Origin: Arsenicibacter rosenii
GTDB lineage: Bacteria; Bacteroidota; Bacteroidia; Cytophagales; Spirosomataceae
Reading direction: 5' to 3'
Length of the DNA stretch: 64,000 nt
Assembly: GCF_001870735.1 (NCBI RefSeq)
Contig: NZ_MORL01000002.1
Location: forward strand, 62,001 to 126,000
Positions 9,401 to 16,268 of this stretch are shown one piece after another (the first letter of the stretch is position 1; the number at the start of each line of letters is the position of its first letter). The notes beneath the pieces are model-generated. The model had not been told where the DNA came from. It worked only from the letters and a program-made list of their open reading frames with translations, and made no database searches. The position numbers were made by a program, and so were the translations under genes.

Positions 9401-10394
9401 TGAGATTGGCAATCAGCTGTGATTTGCCGGTGCCGGGAGGCCCCTGCACCACCAGGGACTCTCCGGTTTTTACGGCCCGGATAGCCTGTTCCTGCGAGGC
9501 GTCCATAGGCAAAGGCGTATACAGATGTGCTTCCCGGATTGTCTGGTTCGCCAGTTGCGCAATCCCGCTGAAATCGAAAGGATCGGGTTGTGCCTCTTCG
9601 TCTGTGAACTGATCGAGCAGGGTGTCATAATCAGGGACCAGAAACGAACCGGCTTGCGGGAAAATACCCAGCACCGCCTCAGAGTAAAGCTTGAGTTCGC
9701 CGGTGCGTTCGAGCTGCTCAAGGCTTTTCGCCGTCAGTTTGTCAAACGCCTGTAAGCGGTCGATAAACAGGTCCTGATTAAAATGGATACGTAATGTACT
9801 TTCCTTCAGCCATTCATACAGCTCGTTACGGAACGCCAGAGCCGCCGGTACTTCCTTTAGCCGTTCTACATCATCAAATGCTTTATTGACAACCGGTTCA
9901 TCGAGTCTGACCTGATTGTAGTGGGCATAGGCCAGCAGCATACTCTGGTTAACCTGAGCCAGTTCATCACCGCGGCGTGTAAGCTTCCATTGATCCTGTT
10001 GCTGTTCCAGATGAACCGGAAAGAAAAGCAGAGGGCCATGCACGACGGTACCATCCATAAACTTTCCCCTGACAAATGGCCAGCCAACGTACAGGTCTTC
10101 GGAGCCGCGCTCGGCCTCAATAAACCGTTCGGTCCTTGCAATCCGGCGAAGTTTTTTGCTGACCATATTCACCCGCTCATCGCGGGCGTCGAGAATGTCG
10201 CAGAGGGGAACCGGACGTTTGCTGCCAATCAGCTGTGCCAGTATATCAAAAGAAGGTTTATTGAGCAGGAAATCCGTTTCGTGCAGGTCCAGAAACTGCT
10301 CGGCAGGCAGCCCCGGGAGCAGCAGTGACCGATTGCGGCTGCTGAGATTGGTCAGGCGCCGGCGATAAGTGCGCAAAATACCAGGCGTAAGCAT
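6399..10394 (-). CDS. Giant superfamily 1 (UPF1/DNA2-like) helicase with DUF4011-type N-terminus
   Basis: A 1331-residue protein. The N-terminus (RRRLTNLSSRNRSLLL) resembles DUF4011. Helicase motifs follow in order: Walker A GPPGTGKS (residues 318-325), QKRAALDVV (Ia), a long helical insertion, Walker B DIVIFDEASQ, GDSQQLRPSD (III), GHYRSR (IV), DERDIIIFSVGYAP (V) and RLNVAITRAREKVFVI (VI). A C-terminal domain after this is rich in Trp and Tyr (EYWRGAL). It is predicted to be an ATP-driven nucleic acid translocase. DUF4011 helicases occur both alone and in defence islands, and no defence partner is seen here. The gene is a lone minus-strand unit 86 bases downstream of terC. Confidence 0.85.
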   Translation of the reverse strand: MLTPGILRTYRRRLTNLSSRNRSLLLPGLPAEQFLDLHETDFLLNKPSFDILAQLIGSKRPVPLCDILDARDERVNMVSKKLRRIARTERFIEAERGSEDLYVGWPFVRGKFMDGTVVHGPLLFFPVHLEQQQDQWKLTRRGDELAQVNQSMLLAYAHYNQVRLDEPVVNKAFDDVERLKEVPAALAFRNELYEWLKESTLRIHFNQDLFIDRLQAFDKLTAKSLEQLERTGELKLYSEAVLGIFPQAGSFLVPDYDTLLDQFTDEEAQPDPFDFSGIAQLANQTIREAHLYTPLPMDASQEQAIRAVKTGESLVVQGPPGTGKSQLIANLMADAAAQGQRVLLVCQKRAALDVVYERLKQVGLSAFTALVHDFQDDRKALYYQIATQIDQIDAYRQQNHSLDAVLLERDFDAESRQIDQLLTELADFKTALFDSSVCGIPARELYLSAPLQEQDLLPDLGDLYTRFPFDEKLTLFQRQLADYAAYQQRLGPTHPWHDRRSFSQTGAGDITTIDRLLVTIPVIARETGEQLNKRLDSPFTLADIDVWQEEAWPLNALLTLIDEQADPTIWTIAQGLRGYPDHPANQLSDHALSQLIRQWEAALTGVGPLVGVADEALNSFAALLREARQARASWVNWHWWQLTHAGKDELQRIVQANGLTNSGQDLQTLALKLANRQILAQLKPQVQALLSETGTVGEAQQTALQLRQLHLAHGLAARFADLAILQRLAPAVWLTAHSFNDTIQTILNTVGQLHLQRISWQTYLTDAQIERLWQQDQAFAAQLRRSLQQDIDFLIEADRLREQFSPTGQAVLQKLAGGSVDQFMGALRLAWLHHIERLYPQLRTVSSLRMQQMEATLQASVQKKQALSRDILLVRLREQTYRNLAFNRLNNLTTYRELLHQTTKKRNVWPVRKLIEQHAGEVFRLIPCWMASPESVSAMFPLEKGLFDIVIFDEASQCFAENGIPAIYRGKQIVVTGDSQQLRPSDLYRIRPEDPAMEDDVPAALEVESLLELAAQWLPQVSLTGHYRSRTLDLIQFSNQHFYQNRLTLLPDFREINRAEPAISYQHVGGTWTNNTNLAEAQAVLALITRLQHEQPDRSIGVVTFNYPQQTLIQELIDQASRDAQSAAAASTSLFVKNIENVQGDERDIIIFSVGYAPRISETGEAGRLAMQFGSLNTRGGENRLNVAITRAREKVFVITSLWPEQLQVESAAHDGPRLLKAYLAYARQVSERGFRPGPRVVEGLRTGALLKDRLARQEPAYRSELPFADLTIKTGETYQGVLLTDDDQYWQQTVKEAHAYVPLALANRHWPFRRVWSREYWRGALTSPAN

Positions 10395-10419
10395 CAGGTA
10401 AGCCAGATGGATGGTCTAT

Positions 10420-10459
10420 AAACAGTTCAGGGAAGTGCACCGACTTCCCTGAACTGTTT
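10420..10459. terminator. Perfect 17-base-pair hairpin between terC and the helicase gene
   Basis: Arms 10420-10436 (AAACAGTTCAGGGAAGT) and 10443-10459 are perfect complements with a 6-base loop. The hairpin follows terC on the minus strand and precedes the helicase start. It lacks a strong T-run, so it may be a weak terminator or an mRNA-stabilising stem. Confidence 0.7.
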
Positions 10460-10480
10460 GCACAATATAACGAATGGACG

Positions 10481-11548
10481 TTAAATCTGTTCGTCCGGTT
10501 TTTTTTCAGGGATAAGCCATGAGGCCAATACACTAACGCCCAGAATGCCGACAATGATATACAGCGAGTATACCGGCTGAAAGCCAATGTGCTCCAGATA
10601 AGGCTCGGCCAGCATTTTTACGCCGATGAAGGTCAACAAAACGGCCAGACCGGTTTTCAGGAAGCGGAACTGATCCATGATGCTCGACAGGAAGAAAAAC
10701 ATCGACCGGAGCCCCATAATGGCAAAAACGTTCGAGAAAAAGACAATGTACGGGTCTTTCGTAATCGAGAAGATGGCCGGAATAGAGTCAACGGCAAAGA
10801 TCAGGTCAGTAAACGCGACCACAATCACAACAATAAACAAGGGTGTGACAAAGAGCTTATGGTCGGTTTTACGGCGGACAAAGAAGTGATCGATTACATT
10901 CCGCCGATAGACGTTCAGATACTTGGCCGTAAATTTAACCACCGGGTGGTTTTTGGTGTCCATCTGTTCTTCTTCATCGCCTTCAAAAAAGAGTTTTACA
11001 CCCGTATACACCAGGAATGCACCAAAGATATAGATGATCCACTCGAAGCGTTGCAGGAGTGCCGATCCTACAAAGATGAAAATGAACCGCAGGATAATCG
11101 CTCCCAGAATACCCCAGACCAGGATTTTCTTGTAGAATTTCTCCCGGACACCGAATGATTTGAAAATCAGGATAAAAACAAAAATATTGTCTGCCGAGAG
11201 TGAGTATTCGACCAGATAGCCCGTAATGTACTCCAACGCCATATTGGCCTGAAAGCGGGCCAGACTCGCCTCAAAATTACCGGCTATCAGCTCTACATGG
11301 TCGGCATAGCGCTTTTTCACCTCCAGCAGCCTGGCCATGTCGGTTATGCCGTGTACCAGATAGCCGAAATTGCGGATAAAGAAGTAAAAGGCAACAGACA
11401 GGGCCACCCAGATGGCGCTCCAGAAAGCTGCTTCTTTGAAAGATACAACATGGCTTTTTTGTTTCGTAAAAACGCCGAGGTCAAGGGCCATCACCAACAT
11501 GACGAAGGCCGCAAAGCATAGAAAGAATAAAGATTCGTTAGTTAGCAT
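10481..11548 (-). CDS. TerC/Alx family integral membrane protein
   Basis: About 355 residues from the ATG at 11548; a TTG 21 bases further up is also in frame. It is a polytopic inner-membrane protein with the TerC signature: acidic residues inside membrane helices in LVMALDLGVF, SLSADNIFVFILIF and FTDLIFAVDSIPAIFSIT, plus SNVFAIMGLRSMFFFL. Family members (Alx, MeeF, TerC) are linked to manganese export, pH response or tellurite resistance. A central cytoplasmic loop (EGDEEEQMDTKNHP) is charged. No yybP-ykoY riboswitch pattern was recognised in the 145 bases upstream, which are shared with a divergent glycosyltransferase. Confidence 0.9.
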   Translation of the reverse strand: MLTNESLFFLCFAAFVMLVMALDLGVFTKQKSHVVSFKEAAFWSAIWVALSVAFYFFIRNFGYLVHGITDMARLLEVKKRYADHVELIAGNFEASLARFQANMALEYITGYLVEYSLSADNIFVFILIFKSFGVREKFYKKILVWGILGAIILRFIFIFVGSALLQRFEWIIYIFGAFLVYTGVKLFFEGDEEEQMDTKNHPVVKFTAKYLNVYRRNVIDHFFVRRKTDHKLFVTPLFIVVIVVAFTDLIFAVDSIPAIFSITKDPYIVFFSNVFAIMGLRSMFFFLSSIMDQFRFLKTGLAVLLTFIGVKMLAEPYLEHIGFQPVYSLYIIVGILGVSVLASWLIPEKKPDEQI

Positions 11549-11658
11549 AATGTCTTGTATGGTTAACAAGAAAACATGGAGTTATCAGGAAAGTTGATGG
11601 ACATTCGTTAAAATAAAGCGCAATATCGGGAAAGGAAGTGGTTTGTTTGTGTAAATTT

Positions 11659-11689
11659 TTGTCACATAGCCGAATAGGCATTAGTTTTG
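11659..11689 (+). promoter_or_regulatory. Candidate Bacteroidota promoter for the glycosyltransferase
   Basis: TTG at 11659-11661 and TAGTTTTG at 11682-11689 match the -33/-7 Bacteroidota consensus with 23-base spacing. The start codon at 11694 lies only 4 bases past the -7 box, so the transcript would have almost no leader. Confidence 0.5.
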
Positions 11690-11693
11690 GGCT

Positions 11694-12437
11694 ATGTTTA
11701 ATGGCAAGAAAGTGATTGTGGTTATGCCGGCCTACCGGGCAGCCCTCACCCTCGAACGTACGTACCGTGAAATTCCCTTCGATATCGTCGATGATGTAAT
11801 CCTTGTTGACGATGCGAGTCCTGATAATACAGTCGAAGTCGCTACAGCGCTTGGGATTCGTCATGTAATCCGGCATGATAAGAATAAAGGCTATGGCGGT
11901 AATCAGAAAACCTGCTACCGGAAAGCACTGGAACTTGGCGGTGATATTGTGGTGATGTTGCACCCTGATTATCAATATACACCGATGCTGCTGACGGCGA
12001 TCATTTCCATCATCGGCAATGACCTGTACCCGGTAGTATTTGCGTCCCGTATTTTGGGGAAAGGCGCGCTGAAAGGCGGCATGCCCATGTATAAATACGT
12101 CGCCAACCGCTTCCTGACGTTTTTCCAGAATCTGGTCATGAACCAGAAGTTATCCGAATACCACACCGGTTATCGGGCGTTCTCGGGTGAGGTCTTACGC
12201 AGCCTTGATTTTACGCATAACTCCGACGACTTCATTTTCGACAATGAAATGATTGCTCAGGTATTTTACAAGGGCTTCGAGATTGCCGAGGTAACCTGCC
12301 CGACCAAGTACTTCGAAGAAGCGTCGTCGATCAATTTCCGCCGGAGCTCCATCTATGGGCTGGGCGTCTTAAAAGTATCGATCCTGTATCGTCTCACAAA
12401 GTGGGGACTGTTTCGCTGGAACGTACTGACGAAGTAA
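11694..12437 (+). CDS. Family 2 glycosyltransferase, dolichyl-phosphate-mannose-synthase-like
   Basis: A 247-residue GT-A fold enzyme. It has an N-terminal Rossmann strand (KKVIVVMPAYRAALTL), the DDVILVDDASPDNT motif, NKGYGGNQKTCY, and a substrate-binding HPDYQY motif in place of the usual DADxQ. The C-terminal part has short hydrophobic segments but no long membrane domain. It likely transfers a sugar from a nucleotide donor at the cytoplasmic face of the membrane. The start at 11694 is required because the first beta strand begins at residue 6. Its last 44 bases overlap the convergent polyketide synthase gene. Confidence 0.87.
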   Translation: MFNGKKVIVVMPAYRAALTLERTYREIPFDIVDDVILVDDASPDNTVEVATALGIRHVIRHDKNKGYGGNQKTCYRKALELGGDIVVMLHPDYQYTPMLLTAIISIIGNDLYPVVFASRILGKGALKGGMPMYKYVANRFLTFFQNLVMNQKLSEYHTGYRAFSGEVLRSLDFTHNSDDFIFDNEMIAQVFYKGFEIAEVTCPTKYFEEASSINFRRSSIYGLGVLKVSILYRLTKWGLFRWNVLTK

Positions 12438-13599
12438 GTAACGGCTCATTGACGTGCGCTTCCAGAATCAGAGACTCCAGCGTGAGTCCCGGACCAAACG
12501 CGCAGCTTAAGATATTTTCAGGGGAGGCGGTATCGTTTGAACGCGATGCCGCCTCTTTTTTTATGCCCAGCTCCTGCCAGATTTCGTGCAGCACAAACAG
12601 CACCGTAGCCGAAGACATGTTGCCGTACTGCTTTAACACGTGATAGGCATACCGGTTGTCATACCGATCCAGTCCAAGCTGGTTTTCGATTGCTTCCAGA
12701 ATACGACGCCCGCCGGGATGGAGTGCATAGTAATGAATGTCGCCGATCGTCAGTTCACTCTTTTCCAGAAGCCTCGACAGTAACCGGCCGATGTTTCGCT
12801 CGATCACGCCGGGTACTTCCGGTGTCAGGGTCATTTCAAAGCCAAAGTCTGATACGTGCCACGCCATCTCGTCCCGCCCTTCGGCGAGCAGATCGCAGAA
12901 GAACGTGCGCATCCGCAGCGATTTATCGGCGCGGGGTTGGCCCTCAACCAGAACGGCTGCTGCACCGTCGGCAAAGAGCGCGTTGGACAGGAGGTAGTCC
13001 AGTTCCGGTTTTTTCTGAAAATGGATGGTGCAAAGTTCACTGCATACCAGCAGCACTTTCGCCTCCGGGTTAGCCCGGACAATGGCATCGGCGGTTTTCA
13101 GGCCGTTAAACGCACCGTAGCAGCCCATAAAGTTGATCAGAAGCCGGTGAGTAGTTGTTGGCAGTCCCAACGCCTCCACCAGTTCAATGTCGGGGCCCGG
13201 GGCATAAAATCCTGTACAACTGACGACAATAACATGGGTGACCGACTGCGGATCAAAATCCGGATAGTCCGCAAAAGCCTTGCGGGCAGCAGCCAACGCC
13301 AGTTTCGGCGTTTCTTTTCGGTAAACCGCATTCCTGTCACTGACAGACGGAAAGGGTTCCAGGCCGGGCGTATTAGGATAAAATGTATATTCACCCATCG
13401 GCAGGCCATAGTCGGGCAAAACCGAGTGGCGCTGGCCGATCTGTGTCTGACGGTAAATCACGTTCAGTTTACGGCGGTCGGCAACATCCATGTCTAACGC
13501 TTCCGCCATAAATTCAGCAATTTTCTGTTGCGGGATAGCGTTTCCGGGAACGGCCGTTCCAAGGGCATTTATATAGCTTTTGTGTTCCTGCTCTTGCAT
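12394..13599 (-). CDS. Type III polyketide synthase (chalcone/stilbene synthase family)
   Basis: About 401 residues from the ATG at 13599; an upstream in-frame ATG at 13638 adds only low-complexity sequence. The catalytic triad is complete: Cys160 in NFMGCYGAF, His294 in YALHPGGRR and Asn327 in YGNMSSATVLFVL. The ending CAFGPGLTLE matches the conserved GFGPG loop of the family. The enzyme condenses a starter acyl-CoA with malonyl-CoA to make an alkylpyrone, alkylresorcinol or phloroglucinol-like product in the cytosol. It is divergent from a UbiA-type prenyltransferase, which suggests joint work on a lipid-like aromatic product (inference). No methyltransferase or oxidase gene is adjacent. 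Confidence 0.92.
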   Translation of the reverse strand: MQEQEHKSYINALGTAVPGNAIPQQKIAEFMAEALDMDVADRRKLNVIYRQTQIGQRHSVLPDYGLPMGEYTFYPNTPGLEPFPSVSDRNAVYRKETPKLALAAARKAFADYPDFDPQSVTHVIVVSCTGFYAPGPDIELVEALGLPTTTHRLLINFMGCYGAFNGLKTADAIVRANPEAKVLLVCSELCTIHFQKKPELDYLLSNALFADGAAAVLVEGQPRADKSLRMRTFFCDLLAEGRDEMAWHVSDFGFEMTLTPEVPGVIERNIGRLLSRLLEKSELTIGDIHYYALHPGGRRILEAIENQLGLDRYDNRYAYHVLKQYGNMSSATVLFVLHEIWQELGIKKEAASRSNDTASPENILSCAFGPGLTLESLILEAHVNEPLLTSSVRSSETVPTL

Positions 13600-13704
13600 A
13601 GTGTTAGTGTTAGCGACGGATGTCCGATGGCACATCAATATAACAATAGCCGACGGAGAAGGTTAGCCAAAGTAACTGCCATTGAAAAAAAACTATTTGT
13701 TTAC

Positions 13705-14574
13705 ATGACCGCCCGTACTATTTTACTGCATCTGCGTTTACCGTTTTCTGTGTTTCTGTTGCCGGTCTTTCTTTTCGCGCTGACTCAGTCGGCGGCACCG
13801 GATGGCTGGCGTGTAGCCGGTGTGTTTTTTATCCTTCATTTTTTGTTGTATCCGGCCAGCAATGCCTACAATAGTTATTTCGACAAGGATGAAGGCAGCA
13901 TTGGCGGTCTGGAAGCACCGCCACCGGTGGATAAAGAGCTTTTTTACGTTGCCTGGGCACTGGATGTCGCCGCGCTGGGGCTAGGTGCTTATATTGGCTG
14001 GCCATTTGTTGTCTATCTGCTGATTTATGGGTTTATCTCCAAGGCCTACAGCCACCCTGCCATCCGGCTGAAAAAATACCCGGTCCTCAGCTGGCTGATC
14101 GTTAGTATATTCCAGGGCGGGTTTACCTACATGATGACCTTACAGGCCATTAATGATATACCGGTTGCAGGCCTGTTAACACCGCAGGTCGTACTGGCTT
14201 CGGCGCTTTGTACGCTGAATTTACTCGCTCTTTATCCCATCACACAGGTCTACCAGCACGAGGAAGACGCCCGTCGCGGCGATTTAACGATGAGCCGGTT
14301 ACTGGGTATCCGGGGGACCTTCATTAGTACCGCCGTTATTTTTAGCCTGTCGGCGATTGGGTTTTACGGGTACTTCGGCAACACAACGCCCTTTTATCTG
14401 CTTTTGCTGTTTTTGTTTCCGGCAGTCGCCTTTTTTCTGCGCTGGTGTTATCTGGTCTGGCAGGACGAGCGGCGGGCCAATTTCCGGTTCACGATGCAAA
14501 TGACGCTCATTGCGGGTCTTGGGCTAAACTTTTTTTTCCTGGTTTTATGGTTTCTTCATTTGCCTGTGGTGTAA
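13705..14574 (+). CDS. UbiA-superfamily prenyltransferase
   Basis: About 289 residues from the ATG at 13705; in-frame starts further up, such as 13627, lack family content. It is a polytopic membrane protein with around eight helices. The first Asp-rich motif NAYNSYFDKDEG and second motif YQHEEDARRGD, both used to bind the prenyl diphosphate through magnesium, are present. UbiA enzymes prenylate aromatic rings (quinones, haem O) or glycerolipids. It starts 105 bases from the divergent type III polyketide synthase, so a phenolic polyketide acceptor is plausible. A DGGGP synthase-like role with the GGGPS homologue at 5581-6402 is an alternative. Confidence 0.85.
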   Translation: MTARTILLHLRLPFSVFLLPVFLFALTQSAAPDGWRVAGVFFILHFLLYPASNAYNSYFDKDEGSIGGLEAPPPVDKELFYVAWALDVAALGLGAYIGWPFVVYLLIYGFISKAYSHPAIRLKKYPVLSWLIVSIFQGGFTYMMTLQAINDIPVAGLLTPQVVLASALCTLNLLALYPITQVYQHEEDARRGDLTMSRLLGIRGTFISTAVIFSLSAIGFYGYFGNTTPFYLLLLFLFPAVAFFLRWCYLVWQDERRANFRFTMQMTLIAGLGLNFFFLVLWFLHLPVV

Positions 14575-14697
14575 TGAATGAAAGCCTGTGAAAAAAAGCA
14601 GAAATTTTTTTGGTCTAAAAGTGGCTCAAAATCAGCCTGTAGGCATTTTTCGGGAGTTTTTAGAGAAAAAAAGTTGCTGTTTTTTTTAGGGTAGCTC

Positions 14698-14727
14698 TTG
14701 ACACAAGTCAAAAAAGCGCTACCTTTG
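14698..14727 (+). promoter_or_regulatory. Strong Bacteroidota promoter for the tRNA-Gly/tRNA-Leu unit
   Basis: TTGAC at 14698-14702 and TACCTTTG at 14720-14727 match the Bacteroidota -33 and -7 boxes with 22-base spacing. The mature tRNA-Gly begins 29 bases after the -7 box. No comparable promoter is visible between the two tRNA genes. Confidence 0.8.
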
Positions 14728-14756
14728 CATCCACAATCGCCAATCAAATGGCAAAT

Positions 14757-14829
14757 GCGAAAGTAGCTCAGCTGGTAGAGCGCGACCTTGCCAAGGTCGA
14801 GGTCGCGGGTTCGAACCCCGTCTTTCGCT
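14757..14829 (+). tRNA. tRNA-Gly(GCC)
   Basis: A full cloverleaf of 73 bases. The acceptor stem is GCGAAAG/CTTTCGC with discriminator T. The D arm is GCTC...GAGC, the anticodon stem CGACC/GGTCG encloses loop TTGCCAA (anticodon GCC), and the T arm is GCGGG-TTCGAAC-CCCGT. The 3' CCA is not encoded. Confidence 0.97.
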
Positions 14830-14839
14830 CTACAAACTC

Positions 14840-14864
14840 AGCCCCGACCCCTCGGGGCTTTTTT
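14840..14864 (+). terminator. Intrinsic terminator-like hairpin after tRNA-Gly
   Basis: AGCCCCGA (14840-14847), a 4-base loop, TCGGGGCT (14852-14859), then a run of T. It stands between tRNA-Gly and the intron-split tRNA-Leu, which has no promoter of its own, so read-through would be needed to express the latter. Confidence 0.8.
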
Positions 14865-14884
14865 GTAAGCAGCGGCACAACCGC

Positions 14885-15197
14885 GCCGGGATGGCGGAAT
14901 AGGTAGACGCACAGGACTTAAACTAACTTGAGTGCCCGGTTGGAAACAACCGGAGTAGAACCGCTTAAATTCGGGGAAGCCTTACAGAGAATGTTGGTAA
15001 TCCCGAGCCAAGTTCCGGATCAAACCGGAAAAGGTGTAGAGACTTAACAGGCGGTACCTTCCTTCGTGGAAGAAGATGGTAAAGAGAAAGTCCAGACCAC
15101 AAATTTCTGCGCAGGCAGAAAGCAGTGAAAACTGTAGATGGTACGAAAATCCTGCGGGCCGTAAAAGCCCGTGCGGGTTCGATTCCCGCTCCCGGTA
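14885..15197 (+). tRNA. tRNA-Leu(UAA), interrupted by a group I intron
   Basis: Exon 1 (14885-14919, 35 bases) and exon 2 (15146-15197, 52 bases) join into an 87-base class II tRNA. The acceptor stem is GCCGGGA/TCCCGGT with a G-U first pair and discriminator A. The anticodon stem CAGGA/TCCTG encloses loop CTTAAAA (anticodon TAA). The long variable arm CGGGCC...GCCCG is typical of leucine, and the T arm is GCGGG-TTCGATT-CCCGC. The interruption falls directly after U34. The CCA end is not encoded. Without removing the 226 bases in the anticodon loop no functional tRNA is formed. The gene follows tRNA-Gly by 55 bases. Confidence 0.95.
14920..15145 (+). other. Group I self-splicing intron in the tRNA-Leu(UAA) anticodon loop
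   Basis: 226 bases with the full group I core. Exon 1 ends in U (14919) facing G14930 of the guide GAGU, the P1 U-G pair. P2 is 14936-14942/14947-14953 with a GAAA loop. P3 is ACCGC 14960-14964 with GCGGU 15051-15055. P4 is UUCGGG 14970-14975 with CCCGAG 15002-15007. P6 is 15013-15018/15025-15030. P7 is GACUU 15041-15045 with AAGUC 15088-15092, the guanosine site. P8 is 15058-15062/15068-15072. P9 is 15104-15110/15115-15121, plus a CAGU-GAAA-ACUG hairpin at 15123-15134. The intron ends in G15145. It has no ORF. Position and element order match the cyanobacterial and plastid tRNA-Leu introns (subgroup IC3 by family knowledge). Confidence 0.95.
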
Positions 15198-15201
15198 CAA
15201 C

Positions 15202-15229
15202 AAAAAGCATCGCCTTAGCGATGCTTTTT
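15202..15229. terminator. Bidirectional terminator after tRNA-Leu
   Basis: AAAAAGCATCGC (15202-15213), a 4-base loop, then GCGATGCTTTTT (15218-15229). It serves the tRNA unit on the plus strand and the convergent kinase gene on the minus strand. Confidence 0.9.
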
Positions 15230-15234
15230 CTGTT

Positions 15235-16242
15235 TTAGGCCGGTTGCTGGTCCCAGTACGTTTCGGCCAGGTGTCTGAGAAAGCTGGTATAGACCCTTAG
15301 TTGGGCCGGCCGGGTAAAGCTATAGAACTGGTCATGGGTGGTGTGAAATGCCATATAAAACAGCCAGAAACCGATAGCCAGATAAGGGACCAATGCCAAT
15401 TCTTCGTCGCTGATTGAACGATGCGCACGGTAACCCCCCAGAAAACCAGCGTAAGCTTTTTCATAGGCCTGAGGTGTTAGCCGCCCTGCATATACTTCAA
15501 TGGCCAGATGCTGCCAGAAAGAGACAAGGTCGTAGACAAGCCAGCCATACCCCATAAAATCAAAGTCGAAAAAGGTGACTGTATCCTGGTCAAAATGCAT
15601 GTTTTTGGGCAGAAAGTCAAAATGGCAATAGCCTGTCGACAAAGTAGACGTATCTGTACCAGCCAGTTTCATTTCAACCAGACGGGCTGCACTTTGTAGC
15701 CAGTCAAATTCTTCCGGATTGTCTGAGAACCTGCCTTTTAGCTCTTCCAGTGGCTTGGCAAATGTTGTGCTAAAGTCAAAAAGCCATCGTTCACCCGGCA
15801 ACCTGATTGTGGATGATACCTCGTGAAAACGGGCCATTTCACGGCCTAAATGGTAGAGCTGACGGTCGTCCGGCATCCGGACAGACTCGCCGGGTGCATA
15901 GCTGAATAGTACCGCATACCGGATGCCTTCAACGGCATTAATCGACTGAATGGTTTCACCGGTCCGGTCCGCTACCGGCCAGGATACTGAAACATTTGCC
16001 GTTTTTAACGCCAGCAGTAAGGCGACTTCTGCCTGCACATGGGACAGACTTCGGTGCGAAGTCCGGTAAATTCGGAGTACAAACCGGCCTTGCCGGGTCT
16101 TAACCAAATAGGTGTCACCGACGCCCCGCGACAAAAAAATACACTGAACATCCTCAAACGGATATGTAAGGACAAGGAATTCGGCTAAGGCATCCGCGCA
16201 GAGGGTTGAGTAACTGGCAGGAAACGTCGGTTTCATCTTCAT
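15235..16242 (-). CDS. Aminoglycoside phosphotransferase/homoserine kinase type II-fold protein
   Basis: A 335-residue protein of the APH kinase-like fold. The N-lobe has GDTYLVKT and RFVLRIYR (ATP-binding lysine region replaced by Arg/Leu-rich sequence). The catalytic loop HFDFLPKNMHF keeps the HxDxxxxN pattern, and the metal-binding segment FFDFDFMGYGWLVYDL follows. Family members phosphorylate small alcohols or antibiotics in the cytosol, and the substrate cannot be told from sequence. It lies 26 bases downstream of a phosphoesterase gene on the same strand and shares a terminator with tRNA-Leu. Resistance to an antibiotic is possible but not supported by context. Confidence 0.8.
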   Translation of the reverse strand: MKMKPTFPASYSTLCADALAEFLVLTYPFEDVQCIFLSRGVGDTYLVKTRQGRFVLRIYRTSHRSLSHVQAEVALLLALKTANVSVSWPVADRTGETIQSINAVEGIRYAVLFSYAPGESVRMPDDRQLYHLGREMARFHEVSSTIRLPGERWLFDFSTTFAKPLEELKGRFSDNPEEFDWLQSAARLVEMKLAGTDTSTLSTGYCHFDFLPKNMHFDQDTVTFFDFDFMGYGWLVYDLVSFWQHLAIEVYAGRLTPQAYEKAYAGFLGGYRAHRSISDEELALVPYLAIGFWLFYMAFHTTHDQFYSFTRPAQLRVYTSFLRHLAETYWDQQPA

Positions 16243-16268
16243 AGCGGTTAAATCAGTTAGTCGAAGCG

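Noticed and set aside
11549-11693. Manganese (yybP-ykoY) riboswitch before terC
   Set aside because: The conserved paired loops of that riboswitch could not be found in the short gap.
14965-15210. Minus-strand frames over the tRNA-Leu region (about 81 and 73 codons)
   Set aside because: They are antisense to the tRNA and its intron and show no protein-like conservation; the RNA explanation is complete. Such frames are often wrongly annotated as short proteins near tRNA genes.
15235-16242. Antibiotic resistance phosphotransferase
   Set aside because: Only the general kinase fold can be supported; no resistance context or close named family is visible.
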